Assembly: GCF_900142395.1 (NCBI RefSeq)
Contig: NZ_FRAS01000006.1
Coordinates: forward strand, 62,001-126,000
Direction: 5' to 3'
Length of the DNA: 64,000 nucleotides
From: Hymenobacter psychrotolerans DSM 18569
GTDB taxonomy: Bacteria; Bacteroidota; Bacteroidia; Cytophagales; Hymenobacteraceae
Shown here: positions 8,058 to 18,166 of the stretch, piece after piece
Layout: each line of letters starts with the position of its first letter
Position numbering within the stretch: the stretch's first letter is position 1
The notes under the pieces: model-generated
The model's database searches: none
What the model was told of the DNA's origin: nothing
Seen by the model: the letters and a program-made list of their open reading frames with translations, nothing else
Position numbers and translations under genes: made by a program

Positions 8058-10061
8058 ATGCCAATACGGTTATTTTATTTGTTTTTACTGGGATGGCTGC
8101 TTCCTGTCGGTGCAGGGGCTCAAAACGCGCATCCTGACGTCATAGATAGCCTGCAGCGGCGGCTGGCAGCCACTTCCGCCCACGACACGCTACGGGTGTT
8201 TCTGCTGGACGAGCTGTGCTGGAACCTGAGCCGGGCGGATTTGCCGCGGGCCCGCAGCTACGCCGAGGAAGGCATTGCGCTGGCCAAGCGGATAGGATAT
8301 ACCCGGGGCGAGGCACGCTGCCGCCAGGATCTGGGCACGTGCCTTTCCTTCGTGGGCGCGGCTGATGAGGCCCTGCAGCAGCACTTTATGGCGCTTCGGC
8401 TGTTCCGGAAGCTGGGCATGAAGAAGGCCATGGGCTACGCCTACAATGGCATTGCGAACTGCCACAACCTGCGCCACGACTTTGCGACGGCCGAAAGCTT
8501 TTACCTCAAGGCCCTGGCCTTAGCTGAGCAGCGGCGCGACTCTGCCGACGAAGCCCTGTTCCTCAGCAACCTCGCCGACCTGACCTGGCAGCACGGCCAG
8601 CCCACTCGGGCGGGCCGCTACATTCGCCAGGCCCTGAAACTCTATTCGGCACTCAACAATCTGCCGGGGCAGGCGAACAGCTTTTATACGCTGGGCAACG
8701 TGTATCTGCAAAGCAACCAGCCCGACTCGGCCCGGGCCAGCCTGCGGGAGGCACTGGGCCTCTACCTGATGCTGGGCGACGAGTACGGTGCCTCCGGCAC
8801 GTATTCGAACCTCTCGGCGGTGTTGCTGAAGCTGCAGCAGCCGCAGCAGGCCCTGGCCAACTCACAGCTGGGCCTGCGCTACGCCCGCAAGATGGGCTCC
8901 CCAGACCGGATGCAGAACGCCTACCAGCAGCTTTCGGAAGCCTATGCCTACCTGGGGCAATACCACAACGCCTACGAGATGCAACAGCGCTTCCAGCATC
9001 TGCGCGACAGTCTCATGACTCAGGCCAACACCCGAGCCATGGCCTTGCTGCAAAGCCGCTACGATGCGCATGAGCGCGAAAACCGTATCCGGCTGCTCAC
9101 GCAGCGCCAGCGCGTAACGGCTTTGCGCGCCGAGCGGCACGAGCAGCGGATCCGGCTGCTGGGCGTAGTGGTGGGTGGCTTGTTGCTGCTGGTGGTTGTG
9201 GGTGGCGTGCTCTACGGAAAGCTGCTGCGCAACCGTGAAGCACTGGCGGCCCGCAACCAGATGATTGCCGATAAAAATACCGCGCTGGAAGGCGCCGCCG
9301 CCCAACTGCAACACCTGGCCGACTCGAAAGCCCGCCTCTATGCCATCATTGCCCACGACCTGCGGGGGCCGATTACCGCATTTTCGGGCCTGGCAGACCT
9401 GATCCACTTCTACCAGCGAACCAACGACCAGGAAAGCCTGCATCACCTGCCAACCATTGTGCACGATGCCGCCCAGAACCTGAACAACCTGCTTGACAAC
9501 CTGCTGAACTGGGCGGCGAGCCAGACCGGAGAGCTACGGTGCGAGCCTGAGCGGATGCCGGTCCGTGAGTTGCTCTCGGAGTGCTACGAGCTGTTCCAGA
9601 CCTCAGCTCACGCCAACCAAGTGCAGCTCCAGTTTGAGGCCGACCCCAATCTGCTGATCTATGCTGACCGCAATATGGTGCGTACCATTTTGCGCAACAT
9701 GGTCAGCAATGCGCTCCGGTTCACGCCAGCAGGCGGCACCGTGCGGCTGCACGCCGATATCGAGCCGACGGACCCCACCCAGATTCATTTGGCCGTCACG
9801 GATACCGGCACGGGCCTGCCCGCCAGCCAGATGCAGCAGCTTCTTCGGCCTGATCTTACGCAGATCCGGCCGGCCGCTGGCCGCACGACGCAGGGCACTG
9901 GGCTGGGGTTGTTGCTCTGCCGTACGTTTTCGGAGTATCACGGTGGGGCGCTGGGCATGCGCAACAGGCCCACCGGCGGCACAGAGGTCTGGGTAACACT
10001 GCCCTCCGCCGGAATGCGAGCTACTACCGATGTTCCGGCCCAGGTGCCCGCGGCCGCCTAG
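8058..10061 (+). CDS. TPR-containing sensor histidine kinase
   Basis: A 667-residue membrane kinase. A signal peptide (FYLFLLGWLLPVGAGAQ) is followed by an exported region of TPR helices (about 30-330), a transmembrane helix (about 363-385, LLGVVVGGLLLLVVVGGVLY), a coiled linker, a HisKA dimerisation domain with the phospho-accepting His433 in IIAHDLRGPI, and a HATPase_c domain with the N-box NMVSNALRFTP, DTGTGLP and GTGLGLLLCR. The frame is open from a TTG at 8025, but the ATG at 8058 starts a proper signal peptide. No cognate regulator follows. It ends 8 bases from the convergent M28 gene. The signal sensed is unknown. Confidence 0.88.
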   Translation: MPIRLFYLFLLGWLLPVGAGAQNAHPDVIDSLQRRLAATSAHDTLRVFLLDELCWNLSRADLPRARSYAEEGIALAKRIGYTRGEARCRQDLGTCLSFVGAADEALQQHFMALRLFRKLGMKKAMGYAYNGIANCHNLRHDFATAESFYLKALALAEQRRDSADEALFLSNLADLTWQHGQPTRAGRYIRQALKLYSALNNLPGQANSFYTLGNVYLQSNQPDSARASLREALGLYLMLGDEYGASGTYSNLSAVLLKLQQPQQALANSQLGLRYARKMGSPDRMQNAYQQLSEAYAYLGQYHNAYEMQQRFQHLRDSLMTQANTRAMALLQSRYDAHERENRIRLLTQRQRVTALRAERHEQRIRLLGVVVGGLLLLVVVGGVLYGKLLRNREALAARNQMIADKNTALEGAAAQLQHLADSKARLYAIIAHDLRGPITAFSGLADLIHFYQRTNDQESLHHLPTIVHDAAQNLNNLLDNLLNWAASQTGELRCEPERMPVRELLSECYELFQTSAHANQVQLQFEADPNLLIYADRNMVRTILRNMVSNALRFTPAGGTVRLHADIEPTDPTQIHLAVTDTGTGLPASQMQQLLRPDLTQIRPAAGRTTQGTGLGLLLCRTFSEYHGGALGMRNRPTGGTEVWVTLPSAGMRATTDVPAQVPAAA

Positions 10062-10069
10062 CCGCGCTA

Positions 10070-11425
10070 CTACGGTTTCGGCGGCGCTACCTGCTCCGGT
10101 GCAATGCGGGTGGGGGTTTGCCGGGCGGCTACAATGCCGGCGGCAGCCCGCGCAATGCCTGCAGTTACGGCCGTCATGTTCACTAAGTCCAGGCTTTCCA
10201 CCTCATCATCCACGGTGTGGTAGAGCTTATCGGTCGGAATCTGGTCGGTGCTGATGCTATGCGCAGGCACACCGAGCCGGGCCAGGGTGGCATTGTCGGA
10301 GCGGTAGAACAGGTTCTGCTCGGGATACGGGTCAGGCTCAATTCGGAACTGAGTCCCGACCAGGTTGCTTTGCAGCAGCTTCCCGAAATCCGACTTCTCA
10401 AACCCGGTAATAAAAGCCGCGTTAGGTCCGAATTTCGACACCTTACCAATCATCTCAATATTGAACATGGCCACCACCTTGGCCGCATCCAGCTGGCGCG
10501 AGAAGTACTGCGACCCAAAGCCCCCGATTTCCTCGGCAGCAAAAGCCACAAATACCAAGGTGCGGGCATTGTCATTTCTCTTCTTGAAATATTCGGCCAG
10601 AGCCACCACGGCCGCCGTGCCGCTGGCATCGTCATCGGCTCCGTTGGCAATAGAGTCGCCGGCCACGGCCGGCAGAATCCCGATGTGGTCGTAGTGGGCG
10701 GAAAACAGCACTTGCTCGGTTGCGTAAGCCGGATCTTTGCCCGGCAGCACCGCTACTACATTGCGCAGCTCCACCGTGCGCAGGGTAGTGTTGCCAGCCA
10801 CCCGGAACTTCACTTTGCCATCCGTGGGAGGCGTTGCCAAGATTACGAGGCTGGAAAAGGCATTGCCAGCTTTATCGAGGCGGAGCGTGCCGTGGCTTAA
10901 GTAATCGGCTACTTTTTTGAAGTCCTTCTCGTGCACGGGGTCGAGGATTACCACCAGGTTTTCGCGCGGCCGCACAATGCTGCGCATATGCGGCTGAAGC
11001 TTATCCTGGGGCCCCACGATGAGCGTGCGCGTGGCCGGCTCGTCGGCATCGGTCCAGTTGAGGTGAGGCTGCGCAGAATTCAGTAGCACCTTTTCCTTTG
11101 CTACCGGAGTGCCATTGAGCGTTACAAATAGTGCTGCTACCTTCGACTCGTAGGCCGGAAATACCTGCTCGTAGCTGCTGAGGCCGGGCAGCATTGCCAG
11201 GTCAAGGCGCTGAAACTCTGCCGCCAGAAACTGGGCCGCCTTCAGCCCGCCGGGCGTACCGGAGGCGCGGCCCCGCAACTCATCGGAGGCCAGCGTTTTG
11301 ACTACCCGCTCAACGGTAGCAGCCGATACTTCCGGTGCTGCAGGCACTGTGGCACGCTTTTTCTGGGCGAAGAGCGGGCTGGCTACAAGAAACAGGAACA
11401 GAACGACGAGGGGGGATTTTCGCAT
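10070..11425 (-). CDS. Secreted M28-family metallopeptidase
   Basis: A 451-residue exported zinc aminopeptidase-like protein. A signal peptide ends at LFAQ (about residue 20). The M28 domain holds the co-catalytic zinc ligands in the usual order: FSAHYDHIGI (His), NGADDDASGTAAV (bridging Asp), AFAAEEIGGFGS (general base Glu and ligand Glu), a later Asp (FNIEMIGKV region) and HSI near the C-terminus. The middle also holds a PA-type insert (about 100-230). It would act in the periplasm on peptides released by other proteases; substrate preference is unknown. The upstream TTATTTTG just before the ATG resembles a -7 element. Confidence 0.88.
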   Translation of the reverse strand: MRKSPLVVLFLFLVASPLFAQKKRATVPAAPEVSAATVERVVKTLASDELRGRASGTPGGLKAAQFLAAEFQRLDLAMLPGLSSYEQVFPAYESKVAALFVTLNGTPVAKEKVLLNSAQPHLNWTDADEPATRTLIVGPQDKLQPHMRSIVRPRENLVVILDPVHEKDFKKVADYLSHGTLRLDKAGNAFSSLVILATPPTDGKVKFRVAGNTTLRTVELRNVVAVLPGKDPAYATEQVLFSAHYDHIGILPAVAGDSIANGADDDASGTAAVVALAEYFKKRNDNARTLVFVAFAAEEIGGFGSQYFSRQLDAAKVVAMFNIEMIGKVSKFGPNAAFITGFEKSDFGKLLQSNLVGTQFRIEPDPYPEQNLFYRSDNATLARLGVPAHSISTDQIPTDKLYHTVDDEVESLDLVNMTAVTAGIARAAAGIVAARQTPTRIAPEQVAPPKP

Positions 11426-11516
11426 ACCGCAAAATAACCATTTTACTCGCTCTGCGGTAAAGTTCAGCTCGCGCGGCCCCTACTTTCCTTCGCATTTTCA
11501 CTCAACCTTTCTCTCC

Positions 11517-11996
11517 ATGAATCCTATTTTGTACTGCGGCCTTGCTGCTTCGCTGGTAGTTAGCGGCTGCCAGGCAACCACCGGCACCCGTACCAGCCCT
11601 TCCCCGACCCCTACCGCCAATGCCACAACGCCCGATGCAGAGCTGCGCAATACCCGCTGGGTACTGCGGGCACTTGGCGGCCAGCCGGTACCGGCTCCTA
11701 CCAACTCCGAACCATATGTGCTGCTCCGGTCTACAGAACTCGCGGCCGAAGGCAATGGCAGCTGCAACCGTTTCCGGGGGGCCTTCACTCTGCCAGCGGC
11801 CGGCCAGCTCCGCTTCGGCGACTTACTTTCCACCCGGATGGCCTGCGCAAGCCCCGAAGGCAATGCCACGGAGTCGGGGTTTATGCAGGCTCTTAGCGCC
11901 ACGCGCACCTACCGCATCAGCGGCGACACGCTACGACTTTACGGTGAAGCCGTAACGCAGCCTGTTGCGCTGCTGCACGCTGTATATCTGAAATAA
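11517..11996 (+). CDS. META-domain (HslJ-like) lipoprotein
   Basis: A 159-residue predicted lipoprotein. The N-terminus ends in a lipobox (SLVVSGC, Cys at about residue 18), followed by a Ser/Thr/Pro-rich linker (about 20-40), then a META domain: NTRWVLRALGGQPV, GNGSCNRFRGAF, and STRMACASPEGNATESGFMQ. E. coli HslJ of this family is linked to heat shock and novobiocin resistance; no enzyme activity is known. The frame is open upstream to 11298, but the ATG at 11517 gives the lipoprotein signal. A shared terminator separates it from pyc. Confidence 0.88.
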   Translation: MNPILYCGLAASLVVSGCQATTGTRTSPSPTPTANATTPDAELRNTRWVLRALGGQPVPAPTNSEPYVLLRSTELAAEGNGSCNRFRGAFTLPAAGQLRFGDLLSTRMACASPEGNATESGFMQALSATRTYRISGDTLRLYGEAVTQPVALLHAVYLK

Positions 11997-12014
11997 TAGA
12001 CTACCCTTACCCGA

Positions 12015-12061
12015 AACGCCTCACGGTCCGTCTGTTATATAGGCGGTGGCCGTGAGGCGTT
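12015..12061. terminator. Bidirectional terminator between META gene and pyc
   Basis: Arms AACGCCTCACGG and CCGTGAGGCGTT form a perfect 12-bp stem, with a further inner helix CCGTC/GGCGG (one wobble). TTTTTT follows shortly after on the plus strand. The genes on both sides converge on it. Confidence 0.85.
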
Positions 12062-12068
12062 GGATTTT

Positions 12069-15000
12069 TTACCCAAGGGTCAGCACTAGGTCGTCGGCGT
12101 TTACGCGGGTGCCTTCCGGCAGATTCACGGCCTGCACGGTCGTGTCTTCGGGAGCCGTGATGGTAGTTTCCATCTTCATGGCCTCGATGATGAACAACGG
12201 CGCATTTTTGGGCACCTGCTGACCGTTTTCCACTAATACCCGGGAAAGCAGGCCCTGTAGCGGAGCCCCAATCTGCTTGCCGTTGGCTTTGTCGGCCTTG
12301 GGATTCTGCACCTTCTTCACTTCCACCGAGTTGTCCCGGATTTCGATGTTGCGGGTCTGGCCGTTGAGGTTGAAGAAGATAGAGCGGCACCCGTCCTCAT
12401 TGACCGGCCCGATGCTTTGCAGGCCCACAATGATGTTTTTGCCGCGCGCTATTTCAATCAGCGTCTCCTCGCCGGGCTGCAGGCCGTAATAGAAAGCCTG
12501 GGTCGGCACCACCGAAACGTCGCCGAACTCCTGTACGTGCGCCCAATACTGTTCAAACACTTTCGGGTACAGCAGCCACGACAGCACATCCGTGAACTTG
12601 CCGCGCTGCCCGAACTTGGCCTCGAAGTTCTGCCATTCCTGTTCGAAGTCGATGGGGGCCAGGTGCTCATTGGGCCGGTCGGTGAAGGGCTGCTCATCCT
12701 TGAGAATCACCTGCTGCACCTGTTTGGGCCAGCCGCCTTCGGGCTGCCCAATGTCGCCGCGGAACAGCTCCCGCACCGATTCCGGGAAGTTTAGTGTCTC
12801 GCCCTTTTCCAGCACATCCTTGGTCGTCAGGTTGTTGGAAACGAGGTACAGGGCCATGTCGCCCACCACTTTGCTGCTGGGCGTCACTTTCACAATGTCG
12901 CCGAACAGCTGATTGACGTCGGCGAAGGTGTGCTTGATGGTTTCGAACTTATCGAGCAGCCCCAGCGCCGCGGCCTGGGGGCGCAGGTTGGAGTACTGCC
13001 CGCCCGGAATTTCGTGCTGAAACACCTCCGATGTACCTGCCTTCAGCCCCGACTCGAACGGGTAGTAATGCTCGCGCACCGTGTCCCAGTAGTTGGCAAA
13101 CTCGTTCAGCGACTCCTGATTGAACTCGCGGTGACGCTCCTGCCCGCGCAGCATTTCCACAATAGAGTTGAAATTGGGCTGCGAGGTAAGGCCCGAAAGG
13201 CTGCCCAGCGCCACATCCATTACATCGACGCCGGCCTCCACCGCTTTCAGGTAAGTAGCAGACTGCAAGGAAGACGTATCGTGCGTGTGCAGATGAATCG
13301 GCAGGCTGATGGTGTCGCGCAGAGCGGTAATCAGCTCCTGAGCTGCGTAGGGCTTCAGCAGGCCCGCCATATCCTTGATGCACAGAATGTGTGCCCCGGC
13401 GTCCTCAATCTGCTTGGCCAGCCGCAGGTAGTAGTTGAGGTTATACTTCTGGTTGCGCTTGGGGTCCAGAATGTCGCCGGTGTAGCAGATGCTGGCTTCG
13501 GCCAACCGGTCGGTTTTGTTGCGCACGAAGCCGATGCAGGCCTCCATGCCCGGCATCCAGTTCAGCGAGTCGAAAATGCGGAATACGTCGATGCCAGTTT
13601 CGGCAGCCTGCTCCACAAACCGTTCCGTGAGGTTGTCGGGGTACGCTTTATAGCCGACCCCATTGGCCCCCCGAATCAGCATCTGCAGCAGAATATTGGG
13701 CACGGCCTGGCGCAGTTTAGCCAGCCGCTCCCAGGGGTCCTCGTGCAGGAAGCGCAGCGCTACATCGAAGGTGGCCCCGCCCCAGCATTCGAGCGAAAAC
13801 GTCTGGGGATGCTGGTGGGCAAAGCGCTCCGCCACTTTCAGCATATCAAAAGTGCGCATGCGCGTGGCCAGCAAGCTCTGGTGGGCGTCACGCAGGGTGG
13901 TGTCGGTGTAGTGAATCTGCTTTTCGGCGCGCAGCCATTTGGCAAATCCTTCAGGGCCCAGCTCCGTCAGCTTGTTTTTGGTACCGGCCTGAGGCCCGGC
14001 CGCGCCATTGTACTCGGGCAGAATGGGCTTGCGCAGGTCGCGCGTAGGGTCGAGGTGGCCCTTCACGTCGGGGTTGCCATTCACGATGACGTCGCCGAGG
14101 AAGCTCAGGACTTTGGTGGCGCGGTCCTGCCGGGCCTTGAACTTGAATAGTTCGGGGTGGTCCTTGATGAAGTCTACATTGGCTTCGCCGGCCATGAACA
14201 CCGGGTGCGCAATGATGTTCTGCAGAAACTGGATGTTGGTGCTCACGCCGCGCACCCGGAACTCATCCAGTGTGCGGGCCATCTTGGTAGCCGCTTCCTT
14301 AAGCGTAGGCGCCTGCGCCGACACTTTTACCAGCAGCGAATCAAAAAACGGCGACACTTTCACGCCGGTATACACCGAGCCCTGGTCGAGGCGGATGCCG
14401 AAGCCGCCCGCCGAGCGGTAGGTGGTGATGGTGCCGTAATCGGGCTTGAAGTCCTGCTCGGGGTCTTCGGTGGTGATGCGGCACTGAATGGCGACGCCCA
14501 CTTTCGGGGGCTTCTGCCCCTCCCCCAGCCCGATTTCCGGGTCGGAGAGGCGGCGGCCATCGGCAATGTGCAGCTGGGTCTTGATCAGGTCGATGCCCGT
14601 TATCATTTCCGTCACGGTGTGCTCCACCTGAATGCGCGGATTCACCTCGATGAAGTAGATGCGGTCCTGCTCAGGGTTCACCAGAAATTCCACGGTACCC
14701 ACGTTGTTGTACTGCACGGCCCGGCCCAGGCGCAGAGCATAGTCGTAGAGCAGTTCGCGCAGGTGGTCGGGCAGATGCAAAGAAGGCGCCACTTCCACCA
14801 CTTTCTGGTAGCGCCGCTGCACCGAGCAGTCCCGCTCGTAGAGGTGCATCAGGCCGCCGTGGTTGTCGGCCACCAGTTGCACCTCAATGTGCTTGGGTTG
14901 CTCCACAAACTTCTCCAGAAACACCGTATCGTCGCCGAAAGCTTTCAGCGCCTCGTTGCGGGCCTCGAAAAAACCGCGCTCCAGCTGCTCATCGTCGCGG

Positions 15001-15518
15001 ATGACGCGCATGCCGCGCCCGCCGCCGCCGGCAGCAGCCTTCAGCATCACCGGGTAGCCGATGCGCTGGGCTTCGTGCTTAGCTATGTCAATATCGGTCA
15101 GGTCCTGCTCGCTGCTCTCAATGATGGGCACCTGGCACTGCACGGCTACCCGCTTGGCCGCTACCTTGTCGCCGAGCGCCTCCATCACCTCCGGCCGGGG
15201 CCCCACGAAAACCAGGCCTTCCTCACGGCATCGCCGGGCCAGGGTGGCATTTTCGCTTAGAAAACCATAGCCCGGGTGAATGGCGTCGGCTCCGTTGGCC
15301 TTGGCCGTGCTGATAATGCCTTCAATGTCCAGGTACGGCTTCAGCGGCTCGTCGTCGCGCCCAATCTGGTAGGCCTCGTCGGCTTTGTAGCGGTGCAGCG
15401 AGTAGCGGTCCTCGTAGGTGTAGATGGCTACCGTAGTGATGCCCAGCTCGGTAGCGGCACGCATCACCCGAATGGCAATTTCGCCCCGGTTGGCGACCAG
15501 CAGTTTGCGGATATTCAT
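12069..15518 (-). CDS. pyc: Pyruvate carboxylase
   Basis: A complete 1149-residue biotin enzyme that turns pyruvate, bicarbonate and ATP into oxaloacetate to refill the TCA cycle. The domains run in order: biotin carboxylase (about 1-460; KLLVANRGEIAIRV, AAAGGGGRGMRV, EVNPRIQVEH), carboxyltransferase (about 530-830; TLRDAHQSLLATRMRT, ECWGGATFDVALRFL, and the carbamylated-Lys region CIKDMAGLL), an allosteric/tetramerisation part, and the biotin carrier domain. The biotin attachment residue is Lys1115 in IEAMKMETT. It is monocistronic, has normal length and shows no damage. Confidence 0.97.
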   Translation of the reverse strand: MNIRKLLVANRGEIAIRVMRAATELGITTVAIYTYEDRYSLHRYKADEAYQIGRDDEPLKPYLDIEGIISTAKANGADAIHPGYGFLSENATLARRCREEGLVFVGPRPEVMEALGDKVAAKRVAVQCQVPIIESSEQDLTDIDIAKHEAQRIGYPVMLKAAAGGGGRGMRVIRDDEQLERGFFEARNEALKAFGDDTVFLEKFVEQPKHIEVQLVADNHGGLMHLYERDCSVQRRYQKVVEVAPSLHLPDHLRELLYDYALRLGRAVQYNNVGTVEFLVNPEQDRIYFIEVNPRIQVEHTVTEMITGIDLIKTQLHIADGRRLSDPEIGLGEGQKPPKVGVAIQCRITTEDPEQDFKPDYGTITTYRSAGGFGIRLDQGSVYTGVKVSPFFDSLLVKVSAQAPTLKEAATKMARTLDEFRVRGVSTNIQFLQNIIAHPVFMAGEANVDFIKDHPELFKFKARQDRATKVLSFLGDVIVNGNPDVKGHLDPTRDLRKPILPEYNGAAGPQAGTKNKLTELGPEGFAKWLRAEKQIHYTDTTLRDAHQSLLATRMRTFDMLKVAERFAHQHPQTFSLECWGGATFDVALRFLHEDPWERLAKLRQAVPNILLQMLIRGANGVGYKAYPDNLTERFVEQAAETGIDVFRIFDSLNWMPGMEACIGFVRNKTDRLAEASICYTGDILDPKRNQKYNLNYYLRLAKQIEDAGAHILCIKDMAGLLKPYAAQELITALRDTISLPIHLHTHDTSSLQSATYLKAVEAGVDVMDVALGSLSGLTSQPNFNSIVEMLRGQERHREFNQESLNEFANYWDTVREHYYPFESGLKAGTSEVFQHEIPGGQYSNLRPQAAALGLLDKFETIKHTFADVNQLFGDIVKVTPSSKVVGDMALYLVSNNLTTKDVLEKGETLNFPESVRELFRGDIGQPEGGWPKQVQQVILKDEQPFTDRPNEHLAPIDFEQEWQNFEAKFGQRGKFTDVLSWLLYPKVFEQYWAHVQEFGDVSVVPTQAFYYGLQPGEETLIEIARGKNIIVGLQSIGPVNEDGCRSIFFNLNGQTRNIEIRDNSVEVKKVQNPKADKANGKQIGAPLQGLLSRVLVENGQQVPKNAPLFIIEAMKMETTITAPEDTTVQAVNLPEGTRVNADDLVLTLG

Positions 15519-15711
15519 GGATAGAGAGGAAGAGTGGAGAGTGAGGAAGGGGATGCCAAGCTACAGAAAGCAGAAGTAAGATTCAGCGAAAATTCGCTAC
15601 TTATACTTAATTCCCTGTATTCTGTTTCCTTCCTGCATCTTCCAGACCTCCGCCGCTCCCTGAGTACGGCTGCCAGTCGGCCGAGAATTCAGCGAAACAC
15701 GCGTGCTGAGG

Positions 15712-17049
15712 CTATTTCTGCAGCACTTTCAAACTCAGCCGGCGGTTCATGGCGCGGCCCTCTTCCGTGGTATTGGTAGCTACCGGATAGTTGGAGCCGT
15801 AGCCGCGGGCATCCAGCCGGGCCGGACTCACCCCCATTTCCACCAGGGCTGCCCAAGCGGTGCGGGCGCGGGCGTCGCTCAGCTGCCGGTTTACTTTGTA
15901 GGTGCCGGTGCTGTCGGTGTAGCCGCCTAGTTTGAGGCGCGCGTTCGGATAAGCCTGCAGCAGGGCCACAATGTGCCGGAGCTGCGCCATGGATTCTTTG
16001 GTGAGGGTAGCCTTGCCGCTGTCGAAGAATACCCGGTCGAAGCTCATCCAGCCCTGCGTAAGGTCTACGGTATCAATCTGGGCTTTGGGGTTGGTCAGGA
16101 AGCGGTGCAGCAGGCTTTCGGTGGAGTTGATGCCCACACCCGCCAGCTTCCGGCCATTGGCTAGCTGCAGGGTGGTAGGAGCGCCGGTTTGGTAGATGTA
16201 GTTGCCGGTTTTCGCGTCGTAATGCCCTGGCACAACTGGCGGAGTGATGCGGTTGGCTGGTTTGCGGGCCGGATACCGATTGGGGGTGAACGACCTGTCA
16301 GGCCCGGAGTAGGCAGCCGGCTTGGTAGCTGCCGCAGGTGCTGCCGTAGCCGGTGATGGGGCCGGTACGGGGCCACGCCCGGCAACTGCTACCGGGGCGG
16401 CTGCCCCAGCAGGTCTGGCAGCTGCCAGCGGCAATGCAGTACCTTTGCTCGTAGCGGACACCTCCGCCGGAACCGCTGCCGAAACCGAAGCAGTTGGAGC
16501 GCTGGCCGGCATGGCACGGGGCGCCGACGGAGAAGCCACCGGCACTGACTTGGCGCCTGGTGCGGGCATCATCTGGCACTGCTGTATATACGTGAGGTGG
16601 TAGCGGGTGGGGCCGCTGGATACGCCGGTAGTACCGGCAGCCGGTGCCGGTGCGGCATTTTCAGCTACCGCAGCCTGCAGGGCCCTTTCTTTCTTCGAGG
16701 CAGCGCGCTTTTCCTCGGGGCGCAGCACAAAGGTGCCGCTGGCGGTTTTGCCGTTCAGCAGGAAGATGTCGTTGATAGTGGCGGTTTGGTAGCGGGGCTG
16801 GCTGACCTGGACCATATACGGCCCTCCGATGGTCAACTGGTCTACCGCAAAATTGCCGGCGGCGTCAGTGGTAGTGGTTTTCTGGGTGCCGGAGGGCACA
16901 TGCACCACCACAATCGACGCCTTAACCAGCACCTGATTGTCAGCGGAACGCACCGTACCAACGATGTTGGTAGTAGCCTGCAACTGCTCCGCCACCGCGT
17001 TCAGCAGCGTACAGCAGAATAGTAATGCAAACGTGATAAAATACTTCAT
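15712..17049 (-). CDS. OmpA-family protein with CarboxypepD_reg-like N-terminus
   Basis: A 445-residue exported envelope protein. A signal peptide (FALLFCCTLLNAVA) is followed by a carboxypeptidase-regulatory-like beta domain (about 27-105; VGTVRSADNQVLVKASIVVV ... GNFAVDQL), a long Ala/Pro/Val-rich low-complexity linker (about 125-270) that should be disordered, and a C-terminal OmpA peptidoglycan-binding domain (about 335-445). The latter shows FDRVFFDSGKATLTKESMAQ, LGGYTDSTGTYKVNRQLSDA and RAMNRRLSLKV. It probably tethers the outer membrane to the cell wall. The gap to pyc (15519-15711) holds no gene. Confidence 0.88.
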   Translation of the reverse strand: MKYFITFALLFCCTLLNAVAEQLQATTNIVGTVRSADNQVLVKASIVVVHVPSGTQKTTTTDAAGNFAVDQLTIGGPYMVQVSQPRYQTATINDIFLLNGKTASGTFVLRPEEKRAASKKERALQAAVAENAAPAPAAGTTGVSSGPTRYHLTYIQQCQMMPAPGAKSVPVASPSAPRAMPASAPTASVSAAVPAEVSATSKGTALPLAAARPAGAAAPVAVAGRGPVPAPSPATAAPAAATKPAAYSGPDRSFTPNRYPARKPANRITPPVVPGHYDAKTGNYIYQTGAPTTLQLANGRKLAGVGINSTESLLHRFLTNPKAQIDTVDLTQGWMSFDRVFFDSGKATLTKESMAQLRHIVALLQAYPNARLKLGGYTDSTGTYKVNRQLSDARARTAWAALVEMGVSPARLDARGYGSNYPVATNTTEEGRAMNRRLSLKVLQK

Positions 17050-17285
17050 GCCAGTAAAGTAAGGTGAGGAAGCAAAACGACGTATAAATGTAATACTTTT
17101 TATAAAAACTATTCAATTAATTGAACCAGTCAAAATCTTTCTCTGTCCCACAGCTGGTACATCAGCTTGCCTTGGCCACTACCCTATTTCCATGCTGAGC
17201 TGAATCAGTAACCGTGGCAGGCAGGTAGCCTGAAACCTTCTGCCTATAGTTCAGTTTTCATGGCACTTCAGCAGCTGCATTACCT

Positions 17286-17999
17286 ATGGAATTTGCGGAT
17301 AAGCATATATTGATTGTGGGCGCGTCTTCCGGCATTGGGCTGGCCACCGCCCGGCTGTTGGCTCAGCTTGGAGCCCGCCTCTACACCGCTTCCCGGCATC
17401 TGTCGCCGGAGCTGGCAGAACTCGGCACCACTTTTCTGCCGCTGGATGCCACGCAGCCGCTGGGCCCGGCACTGGAGGCGCTGCCTGACGTGCTGCACGG
17501 CGTGGTATACTGTCCGGGCAGCATCCGGCTGCGGCCTTTCGAGCGGATTGCGCCGGATGATTTCCGGGCCGACTTTGAGGTGAATGTGATGGGAGCCGTG
17601 CAGGTGCTTCAGGCTACTATGAAACGGCTGAAAAAAGCCAATGGCGCTTCGGTGGTCCTGTTCAGCACCGTGGCGGCCGAAACGGGCATGACGTTTCATA
17701 CCAGCGTTGCCACGGCCAAGGCAGCTGTGGAGGGCCTGACCCGCGCCCTGGCGGCTGAGTACGCCGCCAGCAACATCCGCATAAACGCGGTGGCACCTTC
17801 GCTCACCAATACCCCACTGGCGGCCGCGCTGCTCAGCTCGCCGGAGAAAATAGAGGCCGGGGCCAAACGGCATCCGCTGCAGCGCATCGGGCAGCCGCAG
17901 GATGTGGCGTATATGGCCTCTTTCCTCCTCTCCGACCACAGCTCCTTTATCACCGGGCAGGTGCATGCCGTGGATGGCGGCATGGGCCGGCTCAAATAG
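17286..17999 (+). CDS. Atypical SDR protein lacking the catalytic tyrosine
   Basis: A 237-residue SDR-fold protein. The cofactor motif is present (VGASSGIGLATA), and so is the C-terminal VAPSLTNTPLA / SFITGQVHAVDGGMG region. Two core motifs differ: NNAG is replaced by YCPGS, and the YxxxK box reads VATAK (GTT GCC ACG GCC AAG), so Tyr is Val while Lys is kept. In the family Tyr is the catalytic acid, so normal dehydrogenase chemistry is doubtful. The frame is otherwise intact, which suggests a conserved divergent subfamily rather than decay. Its partner and substrate are unknown. Confidence 0.82.
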   Translation: MEFADKHILIVGASSGIGLATARLLAQLGARLYTASRHLSPELAELGTTFLPLDATQPLGPALEALPDVLHGVVYCPGSIRLRPFERIAPDDFRADFEVNVMGAVQVLQATMKRLKKANGASVVLFSTVAAETGMTFHTSVATAKAAVEGLTRALAAEYAASNIRINAVAPSLTNTPLAAALLSSPEKIEAGAKRHPLQRIGQPQDVAYMASFLLSDHSSFITGQVHAVDGGMGRLK

Positions 18000-18166
18000 T
18001 CGGAAGCAGCTTCGGCTGGTCTCTTTTTCTCTGAAAAACAGCCGTACGTCAGCCCTTTTGCGGCAGTTTACTAGAGCAGCGGCTGGAACGTTGCCACCTG
18101 CGGATTGCCGCTGAATAGGCCGCCGAAAGCACAACCTTATGGGGGTACGCTGGTTATAGAGGCACT

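Noticed and set aside
12930..14150. 406-codon plus-strand frame opposite pyruvate carboxylase
   Set aside because: Shadow of the intact pyc gene with no family signal.
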